From NCBI GenBank assembly GCA_947258815.1, contig CAMYJW010000014.1:62001-126000 (forward strand): DNA of 64,000 nucleotides, read 5' to 3'. This document shows, one piece after another, positions 42,564 through 52,828 of this stretch (position 1 is the stretch's first letter; each line of letters begins with the position of its first letter). Under the pieces are notes generated by a model. It did not search any database, was not told where the DNA came from, and was given only the letters and a program-made list of their open reading frames with translations. Source of the DNA: an uncultured Sphingomonadaceae bacterium (GTDB taxonomy: Bacteria; Pseudomonadota; Alphaproteobacteria; Sphingomonadales; Sphingomonadaceae). The position numbers and the translations under genes were made by a program.

Positions 42564-43231
42564 GCGAATTGCCTCATGAATTCCTGTGCGGCCTGCGTTT
42601 CGGCCTCCTGCTTGCTGTTCGCGGTTGCCTGCGCTTCGCCAACGCCTTTGATCGCAACTTCGACCGTGAAGCGAGAGGCATGATCCGGGCCGGACCGCTC
42701 CACCAGCCGATATTCGGGCATCTTGCGCTTGTTGCCCGCCGCCCATTCCTGGAGCGCGGACTTGGGATGTTTGGTGCTGCCGGCCTTGCCTTCGACGAGC
42801 GGTCCCCAAAGTGCGCGGATCATCGCGTTGGCAGGTTCAAACCCGCGTTCGATGAAACAGGCGCCGATCAGCGATTCCATCACATCGCCCAGAATGTTGT
42901 CGCTTTCCTGCCCGCCGTCCTCACGCGCCTGTTTGCCAAGGACGATGTGCGGGCCGAGCGCGATCGAGCGAGCGATTTGCGCGCATGTTGCGCCGCTGAC
43001 CAGCGTGTTTAGCCGCTGCGAAAGCTTGCCTTCCGCGGCATCTGTGATCTCATAAAGCCATTGCGCGATCGCGAGGCCCAGCACCCGGTCTCCCAGAAAC
43101 TCAAGCCGCTCATAATCGCGTTTCGCCCCGGTGCTGCCGTGAGTCAGCGCTTCGAGCCAGAGCGCCTCATCGGCTGGTTCCTGGCCCGTATGGCGGGCAA
43201 TGAACGCACGGGTATCGTCGGTCAGCTGCAA
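42560..43231 (-). CDS. rnc: Ribonuclease III
   Basis: Double-strand-specific RNase processing rRNA and mRNAs. About 223 residues: RNase III domain with signature YERLEFLGDRVLGL and acidic DVMESLIGA, then a dsRNA-binding domain with SKQEAETQAAQEFM. I choose TTG 43231, one base after the lepB stop, which yields the normal length; upstream in-frame codons lie inside lepB and would add a low-complexity tail. The start is less certain than the rest. Confidence 0.93.
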   Translation of the reverse strand: MQLTDDTRAFIARHTGQEPADEALWLEALTHGSTGAKRDYERLEFLGDRVLGLAIAQWLYEITDAAEGKLSQRLNTLVSGATCAQIARSIALGPHIVLGKQAREDGGQESDNILGDVMESLIGACFIERGFEPANAMIRALWGPLVEGKAGSTKHPKSALQEWAAGNKRKMPEYRLVERSGPDHASRFTVEVAIKGVGEAQATANSKQEAETQAAQEFMRQFA

Positions 43232-43232
43232 C

Positions 43233-44072
43233 TCAGAACGTCCCGCCGATCCGGTTCCAGCGTGCCGCGGTGAACCATGTCCATGGCTTGTGCCATTGCG
43301 CACCGCCATTGGTGGAGAACATCATCACGCTGGCACGGCCGACCAGATTTTCCTGAGGTACGATGCCGATCCCCTGACCGGGCACTGCGGGAAAGCGGCT
43401 GTCGAGCGAGTTATCGCGGTTGTCGCCCATCAGGAACAGCGAATCCTTCGGCACCACGAACACCTGCGTATCATCCTGGGGTGTTTCTTCCAGATCGATC
43501 ACGGCATAGCTGCGCCCGCCCGGCAGCGTTTCGCGGTATTGCGGATAGCGGCATATGCGGGTGCCATCGTCCATCCGCGCTTCGTATTCCTGAAAATAGC
43601 ACCGGGTATTGTCGCTCACTTCGATGACAAAATCGTCCAACCGTTTGCGCGGAACGGGTTTGCCGTTGAGAATGAGCCGACCCTCGGTGATCTGCACCTG
43701 ATCGCCGGGCAAGCCGATTACCCGTTTGATATAATCGGTATCGTTGCGTGGCGGTGCCTTGAAGATCACCACGTCGCCGCGCTCCGGCTCGCTGGGGAAC
43801 AGCCGTCCGGGGATAAGCGGCAGGCTGAAGGGCAGTGAATATTTCGAGTAACCATAGGGCCACTTCGCGGCGAGCAGATAATCGCCGTTAAGCAGCCGGG
43901 GCAGCATCGATTCGCTGGGAATGTTGAACGGAGAGAAGAAAAAACTTCTGAAAACCGCGACGATAAGCACCAGTTTGATCAGGAAGACGAAAAAGCTCTC
44001 CTGCTTTTCGGCAGGCTCTTCGACGGAATCTTCGGGTGCCGGGTCGGCGGATGCGGGGGCGCTGTCTGTCAT
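43233..44072 (-). CDS. lepB: Signal peptidase I
   Basis: Membrane serine protease that removes signal peptides. In the 279 residues a TM helix (about 26-46) precedes the catalytic Ser55 in PSESMLPRL; Lys116 is in DYIKRVIGLPGD; box E is MGDNRDNSLDSR. An acidic N-terminal extension (1-24) is unusual but not rare. First gene of the lepB-rnc-era-SGNH operon, divergent from pgi. Confidence 0.97.
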   Translation of the reverse strand: MTDSAPASADPAPEDSVEEPAEKQESFFVFLIKLVLIVAVFRSFFFSPFNIPSESMLPRLLNGDYLLAAKWPYGYSKYSLPFSLPLIPGRLFPSEPERGDVVIFKAPPRNDTDYIKRVIGLPGDQVQITEGRLILNGKPVPRKRLDDFVIEVSDNTRCYFQEYEARMDDGTRICRYPQYRETLPGGRSYAVIDLEETPQDDTQVFVVPKDSLFLMGDNRDNSLDSRFPAVPGQGIGIVPQENLVGRASVMMFSTNGGAQWHKPWTWFTAARWNRIGGTF

Positions 44073-44212
44073 CTCGGGTTTCCATGTGTGGCGCTTTCGT
44101 CCGCGTCAAGTCCGCAGGTCCGATCGCCATCAAACTGAAACGATCATCTGCCTTGGTGTTCGGGCTTTTCGAGTGCTACGCGCTCGACAACAGCGGATTG
44201 AAAGGACAGGCA

Positions 44213-45733
44213 ATGGACGATTCGGTCAAGTCGGCTTGGGAAGGTTTGCGCGGGTTGCCCAAACCGACGCTTAAAGACCTGTTCGCCGCCGATCCCGAAA
44301 GGGCCGGTAAGCTTTCAACCAGCGTTGCGCTTGCTGAAGACGCGATCCTGTTCGACTGGTCCAAAACCCATCTCGACGATGCGCATCTCGAAACGTTCAC
44401 CGCACTTGCCGATGCCGCCGGATTTGCCCGTCACCGTCAGGCGTTGCTGACCGGTGAAATCGTCAACCCCACGGAAAACCGCGCGGCAGAGCACACCGCC
44501 CAGCGCGGGATCGGAAAAGAGGAAAGCGTGGCGCAGGCGCAAGCTTTCCATGCGCGGATGGCATCGCTGGTGGAAGCGATCCACAAGGGCGTGCTGGGCG
44601 ACGTGCGGCACCTTATCCATGTCGGGATCGGTGGTTCGGCGCTGGGCCCGGCGCTGGCGATTGATGCGCTGGCCCGCGATGGCGCGATGGTTGATGTCCA
44701 TGTTGTCTCCAATATTGATGGTTGTGCGATGGAACAGGCGATGGAAGCCTGCGATCCGGCAACCACGATGCTGGCGGTGGCATCCAAGACATTCACGACC
44801 ATCGAAACGATGACCAATGCACAAAGCGCGCTGGACTGGCTGAAATCCAGCGGGGTGGACGATCCTTTCGGGCGTGTCGTCGCGCTGACGGCTTCGCCGG
44901 ACAAGGCGCTTGAGTGGGGCGTTGATGAAACGCGCATCCTGCCGTTTTCGGAAAGCGTGGGCGGGCGCTATTCGCTGTGGTCCTCCATCGGGTTTCCGGT
45001 GGCGATTGCGCTTGGCTGGCCGGGCTTTGCCGAAATGCTGGAAGGTGCGGGCGCGATGGACCGCCATTTCGCCGAGACGGACGGGGCAGATAACGTCGCG
45101 CTGCGCGCCGCTTTTGCCGATCAGTATTACACCCGGCTGCGCGGGTGCCAGACCCGCGCCGTGTTCGCCTATGACGAGCGGCTGGCAATGCTGCCTTCCT
45201 ATCTGCAACAGCTTGAAATGGAATCGAACGGCAAGTCCGTTACCGCCGATGGTGCGCCGGTTGGCGCGCCGACCGCGCCGATCACCTGGGGCGGTGTGGG
45301 CACCGATGCGCAGCATGCTGTGTTTCAGTTGCTTCACCAGGGAACGAATCTTGTGCCCGTCGATTTTATCGCCGCGATTGAGCCCGGCCATGAGCTTGGC
45401 GAGGCGCATCATCGCATTTTGCTATCAAATTGTTTTGCGCAAGGCGCGGCATTGATGGCGGGCCAGAGCGATGACGATCCGGCGCGTGTCTATCCGGGAG
45501 ACAGGCCCTCGGCGACAATCCTGCTCGATGCCCTCACGCCTGCCACATTCGGCGCGCTGGTTGCGTTTCATGAACACCGCACGTTCGCCAATGCGGTGCT
45601 GATGGGGATCAATCCGTTCGATCAGTTCGGCGTGGAACTGGGCAAACAGATCGCCAACCAGATCGAGGCGGGCGACGTGCGCTTTGATTCAAGCACCGAA
45701 GCGCTGCTGGCGAAGGCCGGTATTTCGAAGTGA
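44213..45733 (+). CDS. pgi: Glucose-6-phosphate isomerase
   Basis: Interconverts glucose-6-phosphate and fructose-6-phosphate. The 506 residues show HVGIGGSALGP, VVSNIDG, ASKTFTTIET, the signature VGGRYSLWSSIGFP, the catalytic His region LLHQGTNLVPVDF and GINPFDQFGVELGK. ATG 44213 has AAGGACAGG upstream; the track ORF extends into lepB antisense sequence and is wrong. Glycolysis/gluconeogenesis or Entner-Doudoroff recycling. Confidence 0.96.
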   Translation: MDDSVKSAWEGLRGLPKPTLKDLFAADPERAGKLSTSVALAEDAILFDWSKTHLDDAHLETFTALADAAGFARHRQALLTGEIVNPTENRAAEHTAQRGIGKEESVAQAQAFHARMASLVEAIHKGVLGDVRHLIHVGIGGSALGPALAIDALARDGAMVDVHVVSNIDGCAMEQAMEACDPATTMLAVASKTFTTIETMTNAQSALDWLKSSGVDDPFGRVVALTASPDKALEWGVDETRILPFSESVGGRYSLWSSIGFPVAIALGWPGFAEMLEGAGAMDRHFAETDGADNVALRAAFADQYYTRLRGCQTRAVFAYDERLAMLPSYLQQLEMESNGKSVTADGAPVGAPTAPITWGGVGTDAQHAVFQLLHQGTNLVPVDFIAAIEPGHELGEAHHRILLSNCFAQGAALMAGQSDDDPARVYPGDRPSATILLDALTPATFGALVAFHEHRTFANAVLMGINPFDQFGVELGKQIANQIEAGDVRFDSSTEALLAKAGISK

Positions 45734-45839
45734 GCCGCAGGCCGGTTCGGGCCATGACAATTTCTGTGATCTGAGAAAGCGATTGGCAACGCCGGGGTGC
45801 AGGGGCCATATCGCCGCCAGCCAGCAACAGGAGCACATC

Positions 45840-47186
45840 ATGCCGGAATATGACTATGACTTGTTCACCATCGGCGCCGGATCGGGCGGTGTGCGCGCCA
45901 GCCGGATTGCCGCTTCGCATGGTGCCAAAGTTGCGGTGGCCGAAGAGCATCGCGTGGGCGGAACATGCGTTATTCGTGGCTGCGTGCCCAAGAAGCTCCT
46001 GGTCTACGGATCGCACTTTGCTCACGATCTGCAGGACGCCGCCAACTATGGCTGGACGATCGAAGGCGCGCGGTTCGATTGGGCGACGATGCGCGATCAT
46101 GTGCTGGGCGATGTCGATCGGCTTGAATCGGCCTATACTAACACGCTGGAGAGCAATGGCGTGGAAAGGTTTCTGGAACGCGCTACCATAACGGGGCCGC
46201 ATACGGTGCGTCTGGCCAGCGGGCGGGAAATCTCGGCGAAATATATCCTTGTTGCGGTTGGCGCCTGGCCGGTGATGCCCGCGTTTGAAGGTTCGGAGCA
46301 CTGCATCACTTCGAACGAAGTGTTCCATCTGCCCGAATTTCCCAGGCGCGTGATGATCCAGGGCGCGGGCTATATCGCAATGGAATTTGCCGGAATATTT
46401 AACGCACTTGGTGCGCAGGTTACAGTGGTGAACCGCAGCGACGTTATTTTGCGCGGCTATGATGAAAGCCTGCGGGATCGTCTGCTGCAGGCAACGCTGG
46501 CAAAGGGAATTGAGTATCGCTTCAACAGCCCGATCGAAAAAGTGGTAAAGCAGGCTGACGGCAGCTTTGAAGTTACCACGAAAGACCATGAGCCGGTCCC
46601 TGTCGATGCGGTGATGATTGCGACAGGACGCCAGCCCAAGACGGACGGGCTTGGCCTTGAGAGCGCGGGCATTGAGCTGGGTGCGAAAGGCGAAATCCCG
46701 GTCGATGACTACAGCAAAACCGCGTGCGACAGCATTTACGCAGTCGGCGATGTGACCAACCGCGTTCAGCTTACGCCGATTGCGATCCGCGAAGGGCAGG
46801 CATTCGCCGACACGGTGTTTGGTGGCAAGCCGGCAACGGTGGATTACAAGGCCATCCCCAGCGCTGTTTTCTCGCAACCCGCGATTGCGTCGGTCGGGTT
46901 GACCGAGGTGCAGGCGCGTCAGGAATGCTCTGACGTGCGGATTTATTCATCGGATTTTCGGCCGATGAAGAACATCTATTCCGATCATGTGGAACGCGGC
47001 CTCTACAAGATGATTGTCGATAATGAGACGGGCCGAATTCTTGGCCTGCACATGATCGGTCCGGAAGCGCCGGAGATTCTGCAGGCGGCGGCGGTTGCCG
47101 TCAAAGCGGGGCTTACGAAGGACGATTTCGACGCCACCGTAGCGCTTCACCCGTCTATGGCGGAAGAACTCGTGCTGATGCGCTGA
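45840..47186 (+). CDS. gor: Glutathione-disulfide reductase
   Basis: FAD/NADPH disulfide reductase regenerating glutathione. In the 448 residues the redox pair is GGTCVIRGCVPKKLL (two Cys five apart), FAD motif TIGAGSGGVRAS, NADPH motif GAGYIAMEFAGIF, and C-terminal catalytic His/Glu in HPSMAEE. It fits the plant/bacterial type Gor. ATG 45840 with AGGAG seven bases upstream. It works with the glutathione peroxidase at 5.7 kb. Confidence 0.95.
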   Translation: MPEYDYDLFTIGAGSGGVRASRIAASHGAKVAVAEEHRVGGTCVIRGCVPKKLLVYGSHFAHDLQDAANYGWTIEGARFDWATMRDHVLGDVDRLESAYTNTLESNGVERFLERATITGPHTVRLASGREISAKYILVAVGAWPVMPAFEGSEHCITSNEVFHLPEFPRRVMIQGAGYIAMEFAGIFNALGAQVTVVNRSDVILRGYDESLRDRLLQATLAKGIEYRFNSPIEKVVKQADGSFEVTTKDHEPVPVDAVMIATGRQPKTDGLGLESAGIELGAKGEIPVDDYSKTACDSIYAVGDVTNRVQLTPIAIREGQAFADTVFGGKPATVDYKAIPSAVFSQPAIASVGLTEVQARQECSDVRIYSSDFRPMKNIYSDHVERGLYKMIVDNETGRILGLHMIGPEAPEILQAAAVAVKAGLTKDDFDATVALHPSMAEELVLMR

Positions 47187-47333
47187 TCCATCAACTTATG
47201 GGATTAATTTGTTGATTTTATAGAATTTCCTCTATCGGAACGGGCAACGTGGGCGCTTAAGCCTATTGACGCTGGCGCTTCAACCTGCCTTAGGCGTCAA
47301 CACATTTTTCCCGACGATGGAGGATTCCCGCGC
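47187..47333. promoter_or_regulatory. Upstream region of the propionate island with two dyads
   Basis: 147 bases, AT-rich at the start. Contains ATAGA-ATTTCC-TCTAT (about 47219-47234) and TTGACGC (47266-47272) facing GCGTCAA (47294-47300). TTGACG is also a good -35 but the -10 at 17 bases (CTTAGG) is poor. GGAGG precedes the pccB ATG. These are candidate operator or promoter elements for the operon; no TTTGCAAA (the PccR site of Rhodobacter) is present. Confidence 0.4.
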
Positions 47334-48866
47334 ATGTCAGCAAATATCGCCGAAATGGAAAAGCGCCGTGACGCCGCGCATATGGGTGGCGGTCAGAAAA
47401 AGATAGATGCGCAGCACAGCAAAGGCAAACTGACCGCGCGCGAACGGCTTGATATCCTGCTTGACGAGGGAAGCTTTGAAGAACTCGACGTCTATGTCGA
47501 GCATAACTGCAACGATTTCGGGATGCAGGATCAGCGCATCTCCGGCGATGGCGTTGTTACCGGATCGGGCACGATCAATGGCCGGCTGGTCTATGTGTAC
47601 AGCCAGGATTTCACCGTGTTCGGCGGCTCGCTTTCCGAACGGCACGCGCAGAAGATCTGCAAGGTTCTCGACAACGCGATGAAAGTTGGCGCGCCGGTTA
47701 TCGGCCTTAACGATTCAGGCGGCGCGCGTATTCAGGAAGGCGTTGCCTCGCTCGCCGGGTTTGCCGAAGTGTTCCAGCGCAATGTGCTGGCAAGCGGCGT
47801 TATTCCGCAGCTCAGCATGATCATGGGGCCCTGCGCGGGTGGCGCGGTTTATTCACCCGCAATGACCGATTTCATCTTCATGGTGAAAGACAGCTCATAC
47901 ATGTTCGTAACCGGGCCGGACGTGGTCAAGACGGTGACGAACGAAGTGGTCACGCAGGAAGAGCTGGGCGGCGCGATCACACATACCAGCAAGACGTCGG
48001 TTTCCGATCTTGCGCTTGAAAACGATATCGATGCGCTTCTCACCGCGCGCGACTTCTTCGATTATCTGCCGCTTTCCAATCGCGAAGAAGTGCCCGAGCG
48101 GCCAAGTGCCGATCCGTGGGACCGCGTTGAGGAAAGCCTCGACACGATCATCCCGCCCAATGCCAACCAGCCTTATGACATGCACGAAGTCATCGCCAAG
48201 ACGGTGGACGAAGGCGAATTTTTCGAACTGCAGCCGACATATGCCGCCAACATCATCATCGGATTTGGCCGGATCGAAGGCCGCACGGTGGGCATTGTTG
48301 CCAATCAGCCGATGGTGCTGGCGGGTGTTCTTGATATCGATTCATCGCGCAAGGCCGCGCGGTTTGTGCGCTTCTGCGATGCGTTCAACATCCCGATTGT
48401 CACGCTTGTCGATGTGCCCGGCTTCCTGCCCGGCACCGATCAGGAGCACAAAGGCATCATCAAGCACGGCGCCAAGCTGTTGTTTGCCTATGCCGAGGCG
48501 ACTGTTCCCAAAATCACGGTTATCACCCGCAAGGCTTATGGCGGCGCATATGACGTGATGGCGCCCAAGCATCTGCGCGGCGATCTCAACTATGCATGGC
48601 CCACTGCGGAAATTGCAGTGATGGGTGCAAAAGGCGCGGTTGAAATCATTTTCCGCAAGGATATGGACAATCCCGAAGCGATCGCCGCGCGCACGCAGGA
48701 ATATGAAGATGCGTTTGCCAACCCGTTCGTCGCCGCCAGCCGCGGCTATATCGACGAGGTGATCTACCCGCATTCCACCCGCCGCCGGATCGCGCTGGGC
48801 CTGCGCAAGCTGCGCAACAAGCAGCTCGAAAACCCATGGAAGAAGCACGATAACATTCCGCTTTAA
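47334..48866 (+). CDS. pccB: Propionyl-CoA carboxylase beta subunit
   Basis: Carboxyltransferase subunit moving CO2 from biotin to propionyl-CoA to form methylmalonyl-CoA. The 510 residues include two crotonase-like halves with [52 protein letters not shown] and [11 protein letters not shown]. It begins the propionate island; the biotin-carrying partner pccA lies at its far end, 6.6 kb downstream. Confidence 0.96.
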   Translation: MSANIAEMEKRRDAAHMGGGQKKIDAQHSKGKLTARERLDILLDEGSFEELDVYVEHNCNDFGMQDQRISGDGVVTGSGTINGRLVYVYSQDFTVFGGSLSERHAQKICKVLDNAMKVGAPVIGLNDSGGARIQEGVASLAGFAEVFQRNVLASGVIPQLSMIMGPCAGGAVYSPAMTDFIFMVKDSSYMFVTGPDVVKTVTNEVVTQEELGGAITHTSKTSVSDLALENDIDALLTARDFFDYLPLSNREEVPERPSADPWDRVEESLDTIIPPNANQPYDMHEVIAKTVDEGEFFELQPTYAANIIIGFGRIEGRTVGIVANQPMVLAGVLDIDSSRKAARFVRFCDAFNIPIVTLVDVPGFLPGTDQEHKGIIKHGAKLLFAYAEATVPKITVITRKAYGGAYDVMAPKHLRGDLNYAWPTAEIAVMGAKGAVEIIFRKDMDNPEAIAARTQEYEDAFANPFVAASRGYIDEVIYPHSTRRRIALGLRKLRNKQLENPWKKHDNIPL

Positions 48867-48884
48867 GCGTTGAAGGATTTGAAG

Positions 48885-50075
48885 ATGAGTACCCTTGAAG
48901 AGATTTACATCGTCAGCGGCGCGCGCACTGCGGTTGCCGATTTCGGCGGCTCGCTGAAAAGTTTCACACCCGCTCAGCTGGGCGCCATCGTTTATGCCGA
49001 AGCGATCAAGCGCGCGGGCGTAACGGTTGATGATGTTGAGCATGTCGTGCTTGGCCAGGTGATGGTCAACGGCCCGGAAGACGAAGGCACCAGCCGCGTT
49101 GCCGCGCTGCTGGCTGGCATTCCCGATTCCGTGCCTGCACTTTCGCTGAACCGCCTTTGCGGATCGGGCGCGCAGGCGATCGTTTCCGCCGCGCAGATGA
49201 TGATGCTGGGCGAATGCTCGATCACGCTGGCAGGCGGCACCGAATCGATGAGCAACGTGCCCTATTACGACAAGCATTCGCGCTGGGGACAGCGCATGGG
49301 CAACGCCACGCTGGTTGATGGCCTGTCGATGGGCCTGTCCGATCCCAAGGATGGCTATCACATGGGCATTACGGCTGAAAACGTGGCGGAACGCCACTGC
49401 ATCAGCCGTGAAGACATGGATTCGCTGGCCGTTACCAGCCACCAGCGCGCCACGCATGCGATTGCCGAAGGCCGCTTCAAGGAACAGATCGTTCCGGTTG
49501 AAGTCAAAACCCGCAAAGGCTCATTCGTGTTCGACACGGACGAGCATCCGCGCGCCGATACCTCGATGGAAACGCTTGGCGGAATGCGCGCCGCTTTCAA
49601 GAAAGACGGTTTGATCACCGCGGGCAATGCATCGGGCATCAACGATGGCGCTGCTGCCGTGTTGCTGGCCACAGGCAGCGAAGTTGAAAAACGCGGGCTT
49701 AAGCCGATGGCGAAAATTGTCGCCTGGGGTCACGCCGGGGTTGAGCCTGAATATATGGGCGAAGGCCCGATCAAGGCCGTGCCGATCGCGATGAAGCGTG
49801 CCGGCCTTTCGCTCGATCAGATGGATGTGATTGAATCGAACGAAGCATTTGCCGCGCAGGCAGCCGCCGTTGCCAAATCACTGGGTTTCGATCCCGAAAA
49901 GGTAAACCCCAACGGCTCTGGCGTGTCGCTGGGCCACCCGGTTGGCGCGACAGGGTGCATTCTCACCATCAAATGCGCTTATGAACTGAAACGCATCGGC
50001 GGCAAATATGGCCTGATCACGATGTGCATCGGCGGCGGACAGGGCATCGCGCTGATTATCGAGAACTGCCAATGA
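48885..50075 (+). CDS. Acetyl-CoA C-acyltransferase (thiolase)
   Basis: A 396-residue biosynthetic-type thiolase. The acyl-accepting Cys is in LNRLCGSGAQA, with catalytic NEAFAAQ, GHPVGATG and the second Cys in CIGGGQG. The ATG 48885 has GAAGGA upstream; the track's TTG start adds five residues. It could condense acetyl-CoA (acetoacetyl-CoA for PHB) or propionyl-CoA, which would suit the surrounding genes. The stop overlaps the epimerase gene (ATGA). Confidence 0.92.
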   Translation: MSTLEEIYIVSGARTAVADFGGSLKSFTPAQLGAIVYAEAIKRAGVTVDDVEHVVLGQVMVNGPEDEGTSRVAALLAGIPDSVPALSLNRLCGSGAQAIVSAAQMMMLGECSITLAGGTESMSNVPYYDKHSRWGQRMGNATLVDGLSMGLSDPKDGYHMGITAENVAERHCISREDMDSLAVTSHQRATHAIAEGRFKEQIVPVEVKTRKGSFVFDTDEHPRADTSMETLGGMRAAFKKDGLITAGNASGINDGAAAVLLATGSEVEKRGLKPMAKIVAWGHAGVEPEYMGEGPIKAVPIAMKRAGLSLDQMDVIESNEAFAAQAAAVAKSLGFDPEKVNPNGSGVSLGHPVGATGCILTIKCAYELKRIGGKYGLITMCIGGGQGIALIIENCQ

Positions 50076-50509
50076 AGCTAGGCCGGATGAACCATATCGG
50101 CGTCGCCACGCCCGATCTTGATGCCTCGATCGCGTTTTATCGCGATGTGATGGGGGCGAGCGACATTACCGAGCCGTTCGTGCTCGATAGCCAGAAAGTG
50201 CGGGTCTGCTTCGTCAATACGCCCGGCGAAAACGGCACAGCGGGCACACAGGTTGAGCTGTTGCAGCCAACCGAGGCAGACTCTGCCGTGGGCAAGTGGC
50301 TGGAGAAAAACCCACTCGGTGGCCAGCATCACATCTGTTATGAAGTGCCCGATATTCAGGAAGCAAAGGCGTGGTTCGAAAGCCAGGGCAAGCGTGTTCT
50401 GGGTGAGCCGCGCATCGGTGCGCATGGCACGCTGATCTTTTTCGTGCACCCCAAGGACATGGGCGGCCAGCTGACCGAAATAATGGAAACGCCCAAAGAG
50501 GCGCATTGA
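50072..50509 (+). CDS. mce: Methylmalonyl-CoA epimerase
   Basis: Converts (S)- to (R)-methylmalonyl-CoA between carboxylase and mutase. The 145-residue VOC-fold protein shows NHIGVATPDLD, the metal ligands in VELLQP and GGQHHICYEV, and HPKDMGGQLTEI. ATG overlaps the thiolase stop; the track ORF adds 16 wrong residues. Context pccB-thiolase-mce-mutase supports the function. Confidence 0.94.
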   Translation: MKLGRMNHIGVATPDLDASIAFYRDVMGASDITEPFVLDSQKVRVCFVNTPGENGTAGTQVELLQPTEADSAVGKWLEKNPLGGQHHICYEVPDIQEAKAWFESQGKRVLGEPRIGAHGTLIFFVHPKDMGGQLTEIMETPKEAH

Positions 50510-50628
50510 TAGCCTTCGGGCCGTCACCCGATAACTGTTTTCGGGGAATTATCATGCCTTTTGGCAGGGAGCGGCGCCGCTGGCGAGATGTATGCTGAAA
50601 CCGATCAGCGTGACGAGACAATGAGAGT
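50510..50628. other. Intergenic region mce/mutase
   Basis: 119 bases. A hairpin CCCGA-TAACTGTTT-TCGGG (about 50528-50546) follows mce and may reduce read-through. I found no cobalamin riboswitch box, although the next enzyme needs B12. Confidence 0.4.
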
Positions 50629-52779
50629 ATGGCGATGACCGACAAACCGACGACTGACGACTGGAAAGCACTGGCCGAAAAGGAAGTGAAGGGCCGGGAT
50701 CTCACCTGGAACACGCCTGAAGGCTTTGCCATCAAGCCGCTTTACACCGGCGATGATGCCGGCGATCCGGGACTTCCGGGCTTTGCGCCGTTCACGCGCG
50801 GGGTGAAGGCCTCGATGTATGCGGGCCGCCCATGGACGATCCGCCAGTATGCCGGTTTTTCGACTGCTGAGGAATCCAATGCGTTTTACCGCCGCAACCT
50901 GAAAGCGGGCCAGAAAGGCCTTTCGGTCGCGTTCGATCTGGCGACGCATCGCGGCTACGATTCAGATCATCCGCGCGTTGTCGGCGATGTCGGTAAGGCG
51001 GGCGTGGCGATCGATTCGGTTGAGGATATGAAGATCCTGTTCGATGGCATTCCGCTGGATGAAATGTCTGTTTCGATGACGATGAACGGCGCGGTTATCC
51101 CCGTGATGGCGTTTTATATCGTCGCCGGTGAAGAGCAGGGCGTTTCGCAGGAAAAGCTTTCCGGCACCATTCAGAACGATATTCTCAAAGAATTCATGGT
51201 GCGCAACACCTATATCTATCCGCCCGAACCTTCGATGCGGATTATCTCTGATATTATCGGCTATACGTCCCGGAACATGCCGAAATTCAACAGCATCTCG
51301 ATTTCGGGCTATCACATGCACGAAGCCGGGGCGACCGCTGTTCAGGAGCTGGCGTTCACCATTGCCGATGGCAAGGAATATGTGAAACGCGCGATGGCGG
51401 CAGGCCTGGATATCGATGCGTTCGCCGGTCGGCTGTCGTTCTTCTTCGGCATTGGCATGAACTTCTTCATGGAAATCGCCAAGCTGCGCGCGGCGCGCAC
51501 GCTGTGGTGGCGCGTGATGGATGGTCTGGGTGCGCAAAAAGAACGTTCCAAGATGCTGCGCACGCACTGTCAGACCAGCGGTGTCTCGTTGCAGGAGCAG
51601 GACCCATACAACAACGTCATCCGCACCACGGTTGAGGCGATGGCCGCAACGCTGGGCGGCACCCAGTCGCTTCACACCAATGCGCTGGATGAAGCGATTG
51701 CGCTGCCCACCGATTTCTCGGCCCGGATCGCGCGCAACACGCAGCTTGTCCTTCAGGAAGAAAGCGGCATCTGCAATGTCGTCGATCCACTGGGCGGCTC
51801 CTATTATATCGAAGCGCTGACCACGCAGCTTGTCGATGATGCCTGGGCGCTGATCGAGCAGGTCGATGGCCTTGGCGGCATGACCAAAGCGGTTGACAGC
51901 GGCATGCCCAAATCGCGCATCGAAGAGGCTGCTGCCGCCAAACAGGCACGGGTTGACCGGGGCGAGGACGTGATCGTCGGGGTCAACAAGTATCGCAAGG
52001 ACGAAGAAGACCCGATCGAAACGCTCGAAGTGGATAACCACGCGGTGCGCGAAGCGCAGGTTGCGCGGATCCGGTCCACGCGTGAAAATCGCGATGAAGC
52101 CAAATGCCGCGCCGCGCTGGATGCGCTGGCTGCCGGTTCGAAAGGCGATGGCAACGTGCTGGAACTGGCTGTCGAAGCAGCCCGCCACCGCGCCACGCTG
52201 GGCGAAATTTCCGATGCGATGGAAACCGCGTTTGGCCGTTATGATACCAAGCCCAAGCCGGTCACCGGGATTTACGGCAAGGCTTATGCTGAAGATGCCC
52301 GTTATCGTCAGGTGATCGAAGGGGTGAAAGCCGTTGCCACGCGGCTTGGCCGTGCGCCGCGCCTGCTTGTCGCCAAGATGGGGCAGGACGGGCATGATCG
52401 GGGCGCGAATGTGATTGCCTCCGCGTTCACCGATATGGGCTTTGACGTCACCAGCGGCCCGTTGTTCCAGACACCGGAAGAAGCCTGCAAACTGGCACTG
52501 GAAAACGATGTTGATGCGGTTGGCGCGTCATCGCTTGCAGCCGGACACAAAACGCTGATCCCCGAGCTGATCGGCCATCTCAAGGATGCCGGGCGCGCGG
52601 ATATCAAGGTGGTTGCAGGCGGCGTGATCCCGCCGCAGGATTATGACTATCTGAAAAAAGCCGGTGTGCAGGGCATTTACGGCCCCGGTTCCAACGTGGT
52701 CGAAAGCGCGGCTGACATGTTGCGCCTGCTGGGCCATAACATGCCGCCCGCCGATGGAGAGCTTGAAGCGGCGGAATAA
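50629..52779 (+). CDS. scpA: Methylmalonyl-CoA mutase
   Basis: Adenosylcobalamin enzyme rearranging (R)-methylmalonyl-CoA to succinyl-CoA. The single 716-residue chain contains the TIM-barrel substrate domain ([34 protein letters not shown]) and the C-terminal B12 domain with [15 protein letters not shown] (the base-off His motif DxHxxG). It is the one-gene homodimer type; no small subunit or MeaB chaperone gene is adjacent. An ATG two codons in is an equal start candidate. Confidence 0.96.
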   Translation: MAMTDKPTTDDWKALAEKEVKGRDLTWNTPEGFAIKPLYTGDDAGDPGLPGFAPFTRGVKASMYAGRPWTIRQYAGFSTAEESNAFYRRNLKAGQKGLSVAFDLATHRGYDSDHPRVVGDVGKAGVAIDSVEDMKILFDGIPLDEMSVSMTMNGAVIPVMAFYIVAGEEQGVSQEKLSGTIQNDILKEFMVRNTYIYPPEPSMRIISDIIGYTSRNMPKFNSISISGYHMHEAGATAVQELAFTIADGKEYVKRAMAAGLDIDAFAGRLSFFFGIGMNFFMEIAKLRAARTLWWRVMDGLGAQKERSKMLRTHCQTSGVSLQEQDPYNNVIRTTVEAMAATLGGTQSLHTNALDEAIALPTDFSARIARNTQLVLQEESGICNVVDPLGGSYYIEALTTQLVDDAWALIEQVDGLGGMTKAVDSGMPKSRIEEAAAAKQARVDRGEDVIVGVNKYRKDEEDPIETLEVDNHAVREAQVARIRSTRENRDEAKCRAALDALAAGSKGDGNVLELAVEAARHRATLGEISDAMETAFGRYDTKPKPVTGIYGKAYAEDARYRQVIEGVKAVATRLGRAPRLLVAKMGQDGHDRGANVIASAFTDMGFDVTSGPLFQTPEEACKLALENDVDAVGASSLAAGHKTLIPELIGHLKDAGRADIKVVAGGVIPPQDYDYLKKAGVQGIYGPGSNVVESAADMLRLLGHNMPPADGELEAAE

Positions 52780-52828
52780 GCGTTTGCCGCGCGGGAGTGG
52801 CCGGGCCTGAGGTCAAAGGGGAAATCGG

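Noticed and set aside
42564-42809. N-terminal extension of Era in the ORF track (395 residues).
   Set aside because: ATG 42563 overlaps the rnc stop and gives a normal Era; the extra sequence is rnc read in another frame.
44036-44212. Upstream extension of pgi.
   Set aside because: It runs antisense into lepB; ATG 44213 has a good ribosome binding site.
47187-47333. PccR operator (TTTGCAAA) upstream of pccB.
   Set aside because: The motif does not occur in the intergenic region.
50510-50628. Cobalamin riboswitch before the B12-dependent mutase.
   Set aside because: No B12-box-like sequence or suitable length; only a small hairpin is present.
52780-52828. SAM-II riboswitch before metY.
   Set aside because: The gap is only 49 bases and shows no pseudoknot pairing of the SAM-II type.
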